Both the position numbers and the translations under genes were made by a program. From NCBI GenBank assembly GCA_900215285.1, contig OCMG01000003.1:496001-560000 (forward strand): DNA of 64,000 nt, read 5' to 3'. The stretch is from Ensifer adhaerens. GTDB taxonomy: Bacteria > Pseudomonadota > Alphaproteobacteria > Rhizobiales > Rhizobiaceae. The notes beneath the pieces were generated by a model. That model had not been told where the DNA came from, searched no databases, and worked only from the letters and a program-made list of their open reading frames with translations. This document shows, piece after piece, positions 59,385 through 64,000 of the stretch. Position 1 is the first letter of the stretch; each line of letters opens with the position of its first letter.

Positions 59385-60467
59385 TTGGTGGACGCAAAAA
59401 TGCTCGCGACCGAATTTTTCAAGGCGGATACCAAAGAGCGATTTCCCCGCAGGCAGCGGAACGAAACAGAACCACGATGGTGGATGTTCATCACGCCGGC
59501 GGCAATTTATACGGTCGGAGCGGCCGTGCTTTATCCGGATGTCTTCTGGCATATTGTCGCCGTCACCTTGGCGCAGATGCTGGCCTTTTCGTTGGCCTAC
59601 ATCGTGCTGGGTTTTTGCGCGGAGAGCCTGTTGAAGCGACCGGATCGGCCGCTTGAGGGCATCCTTGAGAAGCTCAGGCACAAGGGTGCGTTCATTGCGT
59701 CGGGTCTGGCTATGTTCTTGCTGGGTCTGAGCGCCTATACGACCTACAAGGTCAACATTCCCGACGTCGTGCCCTATTATGCCGATCCGTTTCTGGCCGA
59801 CCTCGATCGACTTGTCTTTGGACAGAATGCCTGGCGTGTCGCCCATGACGCGCCGGAGGAGATCGGCCTCATCATCAATTTCTTCTACACGCGGGTCTGG
59901 CCTGGCGTCCTGCTTTTCGGCGTGTTGAGTGGCCTGCTGTTCATGCAGGGGCGCGCCCTCTACCGCTATGCGTGGGGGCTGCTCTTTGTCTATGCCGTCA
60001 TCGGAACGCTGCTTGCCACCATCTTCGCCTCGGTCGGCCCGATCTTCTATCCCGAATTCTATCCGCACGCGCCGGAATTCACGCATCTGAAGCCGGCGCT
60101 TCTGAGCAATCCCTATATTTCCGACATCTCCGTCTATGCCGATTACCTTCTTGACGCCTATCGCAGCAAGCAGCTTGCCTTCGCGGCCGGCATCTCCGCC
60201 TTCCCGAGCGTCCATGTCGCCGTCGCCACCCTGTCGGCCTGGTTTCTGACCGGCTTTGGCCGGAAATGGGCCGTTCTCGGCTGGAGCCAGGCCCTCATTA
60301 TCCAATATGGTTCGATCTACAGCGGCTGGCATTATGCCGTCGACGGTGACGTGTCCCTGATCCTTGTCAGCCTGTTCTGGATCCTACTCAGTCGCATTCT
60401 GGGCCTGCCACTCATGCCGGCTGCCGCCGTCCGAACAGCCGCTCCGCAAGGGCATGTGCCGACGTGA
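59385..60467 (+). CDS. PAP2-family integral membrane phosphatase/transferase
   Basis: 360 residues from TTG 59385, or 355 from ATG 59400. Six membrane segments. The PAP2 catalytic motifs appear at the C-terminal end: AFPSVHVAVAT (PSxH) and SIYSGWHYAVDG (SxxxGxHxxxD). The first motif KxxxxxxRP is not obvious, as in the inositolphosphotransferase-like PAP2_3 group. Such proteins act on lipid phosphates or transfer phospho-head groups. Not evidently tied to the catabolic cluster. Confidence 0.82.
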   Translation: MVDAKMLATEFFKADTKERFPRRQRNETEPRWWMFITPAAIYTVGAAVLYPDVFWHIVAVTLAQMLAFSLAYIVLGFCAESLLKRPDRPLEGILEKLRHKGAFIASGLAMFLLGLSAYTTYKVNIPDVVPYYADPFLADLDRLVFGQNAWRVAHDAPEEIGLIINFFYTRVWPGVLLFGVLSGLLFMQGRALYRYAWGLLFVYAVIGTLLATIFASVGPIFYPEFYPHAPEFTHLKPALLSNPYISDISVYADYLLDAYRSKQLAFAAGISAFPSVHVAVATLSAWFLTGFGRKWAVLGWSQALIIQYGSIYSGWHYAVDGDVSLILVSLFWILLSRILGLPLMPAAAVRTAAPQGHVPT

Positions 60468-60514
60468 AGCTCCCTTGACGGAGCCAATGAGGGAGACCGC
60501 AGCGGGAGCGACCG

Positions 60515-61876
60515 TCAGGCGGTTTGATCGCGGTCTGCCGCGCGGCGCGAAAGGCGCTGCAGCTTCTCGTTGAACGTTCTCAGCGGAAGCGAAAGGGACC
60601 TTGCGGCATCGGCACTGTTCCCGGCTACTGCCAGAGCATCCTTGAGAATGCGCAGTTCAAAAAGGTCCAACTGCTCGGCGAGCGATAGTCCCTGGAACGG
60701 GGCGGACTGTTCGCCTTGCCGCGTCAGCCCGATGTCCGGCAGCCAATCCAGATCCAGGGCACGCCGTTCAGCCAGCAGCTTGAGTTCGCGAACATTGCCG
60801 GGCCAGGCGTAGGAGAGGATCAGATCCGCTTCCTGCGTCGTCAGCGGTTGGCTCGCCCGGCCAAGGCGCTCAGCCATGGCCGACATGAAGTGGCTGAAAA
60901 GAATTAGTGCGTCGTGACCGCGTTCGCGAAGAGGCGGGATGGAGATTTCAGCGCCCATGAGCCTGTAGTAGAGGTCGTTGCGAAAGTTGCCGGATGACGA
61001 AAGGCTCTTGAGGCTCTCCTTGGTCGCCGACACGATGCGGATGTCAATCGGGATGTCCTTGTTCGAGCCCAGACGTGTCACTGTCCGTTCCTGGAGCACG
61101 CGCAGAAGCTTGGCTTGCGCGGCAAGGGGCATGCTTTCCACCTCGTCGAGGAAAACCGTCCCTCCATTGGCATATTCGAATTTGCCCAGCCGGTTGGCGC
61201 TTGCGCCGGTGAATGCGCCGGCCTCATGGCCGAAGAGTTCGCTTTCAATGATATCGGCAGGCAGAGCTGCGCAATTGATGGCCACGAAGGGCTTTTCACG
61301 CCGGGGGCTGCCTTGGTGAAGCAGTCTGGCCACGACTTCCTTGCCCGTGCCGGTCTCTCCCACGATCAGCACATCTACCGGCAACGACGCCAATCGTTCG
61401 ATCGCGTATTTCATGGTCTCGGTCGCCTGGTCCTCGCCGATCAGATGGCGATCGATCAGCGCCCTTGTCTCCGTGGTCCGCTCATACGCGGCGACCTTGC
61501 GGCGCAGACTGGAACTTTCTACCGCGTTTCGAAGGGTCGCGATCAACTGTTCGGGCACGTAGGGTTTCGTGAGAAAGGTGAAAGCGCCGCCCTGCATGGC
61601 GGCAACCGCCATCGGTACGTCACCATGGCCGCTCAGGATGATGACAGGCAAGGCCGGGTGGCGGGCCTTGACGGCATCGAGGAGTTCGAGCCCCGACATC
61701 CCGCGCATTCTGACGTCGGAGAGGACGACGTCCGGCTCGTCCGTCACAAGCGTCTTCAAGGCGTCCCTTGCATTCGAAGCCTGGACGACGCGGAAGTCGT
61801 TGAGTTCAAGCCATTGCGCCATCGACTGACGAAGAGTGTCATCGTCTTCAACAAGCAAGACGGTCGGAGCCATCAT
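60515..61876 (-). CDS. Sigma-54-dependent response regulator, DctD/NtrC family
   Basis: 453 residues from the ATG at 61876 (ATGATG; the kinase stop overlaps). Receiver domain 1-120 with phospho-acceptor Asp near 53-54 (VVLSDVRMRGMSG) and conserved Lys in FLTKPY. AAA+ domain with Walker A GETGTGKEV, the sigma-54 contact GAFTGA (residues in EAGAFTGASANR) and Walker B GGTVFLDEVESM. C-terminal Fis-type HTH (SADAARSLSLPLRTFNEKLQRL). Activates sigma-54 promoters when phosphorylated by the adjacent kinase, probably for a carboxylate or similar transporter. Confidence 0.93.
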   Translation of the reverse strand: MMAPTVLLVEDDDTLRQSMAQWLELNDFRVVQASNARDALKTLVTDEPDVVLSDVRMRGMSGLELLDAVKARHPALPVIILSGHGDVPMAVAAMQGGAFTFLTKPYVPEQLIATLRNAVESSSLRRKVAAYERTTETRALIDRHLIGEDQATETMKYAIERLASLPVDVLIVGETGTGKEVVARLLHQGSPRREKPFVAINCAALPADIIESELFGHEAGAFTGASANRLGKFEYANGGTVFLDEVESMPLAAQAKLLRVLQERTVTRLGSNKDIPIDIRIVSATKESLKSLSSSGNFRNDLYYRLMGAEISIPPLRERGHDALILFSHFMSAMAERLGRASQPLTTQEADLILSYAWPGNVRELKLLAERRALDLDWLPDIGLTRQGEQSAPFQGLSLAEQLDLFELRILKDALAVAGNSADAARSLSLPLRTFNEKLQRLSRRAADRDQTA

Positions 61877-63711
61877 GCGCGCTTCCTCTCGCAATCACTC
61901 CCGGCGCGCGGCAGTTCGATCCGGAAGCCGGCGCCGCCCAGAGGCGCGCGGAAATAGGACAGCCTGCCGTGATGGTCCGTCACGATGCGATTGACGGTGG
62001 CAAGCCCGAGGCCAAGCCCTTCTCCCGGCCCTTTGGTCGTGTGGAAGGGCTCGAAGAGCCGGGTTTGTTCGGTTGCATCGATGCCCGCACCATTGTCCGA
62101 GACTGTCAGGACGCAGACGGCATCCTCGCTGGTGAGCATCACCTCGATCACCGGCGTGTCGCATGCGCGCACGGCGTCGATGGCATTGTTCAGGAGATTG
62201 AGCATCACCTGATCGAGCTGCGTCCCGCTGCCATTGACCAGCACGCCGTCGTCCAGGCGATCCACCGTCGTGATGCCGAGGTCGGCAAAGCGGAATTTCA
62301 GCAGCACCAGCGTGCGGCGGACCTGTGCCGCCAGATCGAGTTGCACAAAGTCCTCGTCCTTCCGGCGCGCCAGTCGCTTCAATTGGTTGGTCAGTTCCGA
62401 AACGCGCCCGACAATGTCGCTCATGGTGTCGAAATTGCCCTTCGCCACGTCGAGCTTCTGGCGGTCGACCAGCAGTCGGGTAGAGGCGATATAGGTCTGA
62501 AGTGCCGCGAGCGGCTGGTTGATTTCATGGGCGAGACCGGCAAAGCTCTGTCCGATGGCGGCGAGCTTCTCTGCCTGGGTGAGATTGGTGCGGGTGACGT
62601 CGAGTTGCCGCTCCGCTTCCTGGCGCTCCTCGATTTCCCGTGCAAGTCGCTCGTTGGTCTCCCGCAATTCGCTGGTCCTTTCGTCGACGCGCGCCTCCAG
62701 AACCTCCAGAGCCCGGCGCGCGACGGCCTGCGCCTTGCGCCGTTGCAGGAAGATCATCACCCCCGCGAGGGCCAGTAACTGGGCCAGGACGGCAGCCAGC
62801 GCCAATGTGTTGGCAAGTCGCTCCACCGAACCGAGATCGGCGAAATAGTTCAGCAACCAGCCATCGGGCCCGAAGGGGGTCGTTGCCCGCAGACGCTGCG
62901 GCGCGTTCTCGTCTCCGAATATCGCGCGTTCGTAGCCGCTCTCCTTGGTGAAGGTAATTCCGGCGGCGTCAATCGCCGCATCGCCATAGCGCCGCTCGCT
63001 CGTCAGCTGTCTTAGCTGGCCCGGGCTGACGGACCCGATCGCCGTGTAGCGCCATTGTGGCCGCGAAGAGAGGAAGATGATCCCCTGGCTGTCGTTCATG
63101 GCGACCGTTTCGCCGGCATCACGCCATTGCTGCTCGACCGGCAGGAGGTCAATCTTGACGATCGCGACGCCGACGACGACCTGATCGATCAGAATGGGTG
63201 TCGCCAAGAAATAGCCAGGCTGTCCGGTTGTTGCGCCCACGGCATAGTAGTTGCCGAAACCCTTGCCGAGCGCATCCAGAAAATAGGGCCGGTAGCTGTA
63301 GTTCTGCCCGACGAAACTGCCCGGCGTGTCGAAGTTGCTCGCCGCGATCGTCATCCCTGTCCTGTCGGTGACGAAAAGCGCCAGCGCACCGGACGCACTG
63401 GAAATACGTTCCAGGAGCTGGTTGGCGGCGAGGCGCTTCTCGGGCGTCATGTCCTGCCGGAAAAGGTCCTCGATCTCCCGCGAACGGGCGACCACCTCCG
63501 GCAGGTAGCGGAATCGCGCGATGCTGGTCGACAGCGTGGCTGAAATCAGCCGCAGGCGCTCCTTGGCGGTGCGTGCGACGTCGCGCGCTCCGTAGTCGAC
63601 GGCGGCCTCCCTGACCAGAAAGGCCGTTGCACCCAGAACGACTGCAAACAGCAGCAAGAGCGGAAGATATCGACCGCGCAACCCCCATCCTCCACAAGCA
63701 TCACCGCTCAT
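61873..63711 (-). CDS. Sensor histidine kinase, DctB family
   Basis: 612 residues. Membrane segments at about 15-35 (YLPLLLLFAVVLGATAFLV) and 305-325 (LALAAVLAQLLALAGVMIF) flank a ~270-residue periplasmic double-Cache-type sensor domain (YRPYFLDALGKGFGNYYAVGATTGQPGYFLATPI). Coiled coil, then H-box AGLAHEINQPLAALQTY with the phosphorylated His, N-box LLNNAIDAV and G-boxes DNGAGI, GLGLGLATV. DctB-type sensors bind C4-dicarboxylates or related acids. It overlaps the regulator gene. The partial sensor at 1-495 has a similar N-terminal layout. Confidence 0.93.
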   Translation of the reverse strand: MSGDACGGWGLRGRYLPLLLLFAVVLGATAFLVREAAVDYGARDVARTAKERLRLISATLSTSIARFRYLPEVVARSREIEDLFRQDMTPEKRLAANQLLERISSASGALALFVTDRTGMTIAASNFDTPGSFVGQNYSYRPYFLDALGKGFGNYYAVGATTGQPGYFLATPILIDQVVVGVAIVKIDLLPVEQQWRDAGETVAMNDSQGIIFLSSRPQWRYTAIGSVSPGQLRQLTSERRYGDAAIDAAGITFTKESGYERAIFGDENAPQRLRATTPFGPDGWLLNYFADLGSVERLANTLALAAVLAQLLALAGVMIFLQRRKAQAVARRALEVLEARVDERTSELRETNERLAREIEERQEAERQLDVTRTNLTQAEKLAAIGQSFAGLAHEINQPLAALQTYIASTRLLVDRQKLDVAKGNFDTMSDIVGRVSELTNQLKRLARRKDEDFVQLDLAAQVRRTLVLLKFRFADLGITTVDRLDDGVLVNGSGTQLDQVMLNLLNNAIDAVRACDTPVIEVMLTSEDAVCVLTVSDNGAGIDATEQTRLFEPFHTTKGPGEGLGLGLATVNRIVTDHHGRLSYFRAPLGGAGFRIELPRAGSDCERKRA

Positions 63712-63756
63712 GTCGAGCAGGACCCGTGCACACGCACTCCCCGCATGCCTCCATCT

Positions 63757-64000
63757 TCAATCAAGCGTGAGGCCACGACGTTCGTCAAGTGCGAACCGAT
63801 CATGCTCCGCGTGGACAACGCTTGCGAGTTCCTTCTTGATGGCGTTGAACTCCACGGAGTTGCTGTCGCGCGGATAGGGCAGGTCGATGGCGACATCCTG
63901 CTTGATCGTCCCGGGGCGATAGGTGAGGATGACGACGCGCGAACCGAGATACACGGCTTCCTCGATGGAGTGCGTGACGAAGACAATCGTCTTTCCGACG
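63757..64000 (-). CDS. ABC ATPase C-terminus, nitrate/sulfonate/taurine type, cut by window edge
   Basis: The last ~80 residues only. On the minus strand the frame reads GKTIVFVTHSIEEAVYLGSR then VVILTYRPGTIKQDVAIDLP, containing the switch His of the ATPase core and the usual SsuB/TauB-type tail. Rest of the gene is beyond the right edge. Lies upstream of the DctBD-like pair on the same strand, 45 bp away, so it may be in the same transcript. Confidence 0.85.
   Translation of the reverse strand, partial: VGKTIVFVTHSIEEAVYLGSRVVILTYRPGTIKQDVAIDLPYPRDSNSVEFNAIKKELASVVHAEHDRFALDERRGLTLD

Noticed and set aside
1..64000. tRNA/rRNA genes, CRISPR arrays, transposases, phage genes
   Set aside because: I looked for cloverleaf-like blocks, regularly spaced repeats and DDE/integrase proteins and found none; the repeats present are short palindromic intergenic elements.

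Overview
The window reads as a chromosomal or megaplasmid segment of an alphaproteobacterium, most likely Rhizobiaceae (inference). The support is uniformly high GC, a very dense set of ABC/TRAP uptake operons with LacI, MarR, LysR and AraC regulators, and the interspersed palindromic intergenic repeats typical of Rhizobiales. I see no rRNA, tRNA, insertion sequence, prophage or CRISPR array.

Layout. 1-3.8 kb: the start of a membrane sensor gene, divergent from a TRAP transporter (dctPQM) that ends at a strong terminator. 3.8-10.4 kb (minus strand): an inositol-monophosphatase-like gene, a complete ABC importer, its LacI regulator and a 2H phosphoesterase; two near-identical LacI-type palindromes mark its promoters. 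10.5-16 kb: a VOC protein, a second LacI regulator, and a divergent polar-amino-acid-type importer (binding protein plus a fused permease-ATPase) followed by an amino-acid-oxidase-like flavoprotein; two GAGACCGGTCTC operators lie between the divergent genes.

16-59 kb looks like one large accessory catabolic region for indolic/anthranilic aromatics. It holds an isatin-hydrolase-type cyclase between two phytoene-desaturase-like flavoproteins, three MarR regulators, a soluble PAS chemoreceptor, a liv-type ABC importer, a GMC oxidoreductase with a divergent LysR, indolepyruvate-type 2-oxoacid:ferredoxin oxidoreductase (iorA, iorB), a dipeptide-type importer, an AraC / flavin reductase / SDR / styrene-indole monooxygenase module, a luciferase-like monooxygenase interrupted by an amber stop, and an operon beginning with a 2-aminobenzoyl-CoA monooxygenase/reductase (ACMR) and continuing with SDR, hotdog thioesterase, Rid protein, cupin, FAH-family and SDR genes.

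The most interesting reading (inference): indole or a related compound is oxidised to isatin and hydrolysed to isatinate. Isatinate is an aryl 2-oxoacid (2-aminophenylglyoxylate), so the IorAB pair could convert it oxidatively to 2-aminobenzoyl-CoA, the substrate of ACMR. That would explain why no aryl-CoA ligase is visible anywhere in the 64 kb. A shared AT-rich motif close to TTNAAACTTAAAATRA lies at six promoters of this region and may be the operator of one of its MarR proteins. From 59.4 kb to the end: a PAP2-family membrane protein, a DctB/DctD-like two-component system, and the C-terminus of a nitrate/sulfonate/taurine-type ABC ATPase cut by the window edge.
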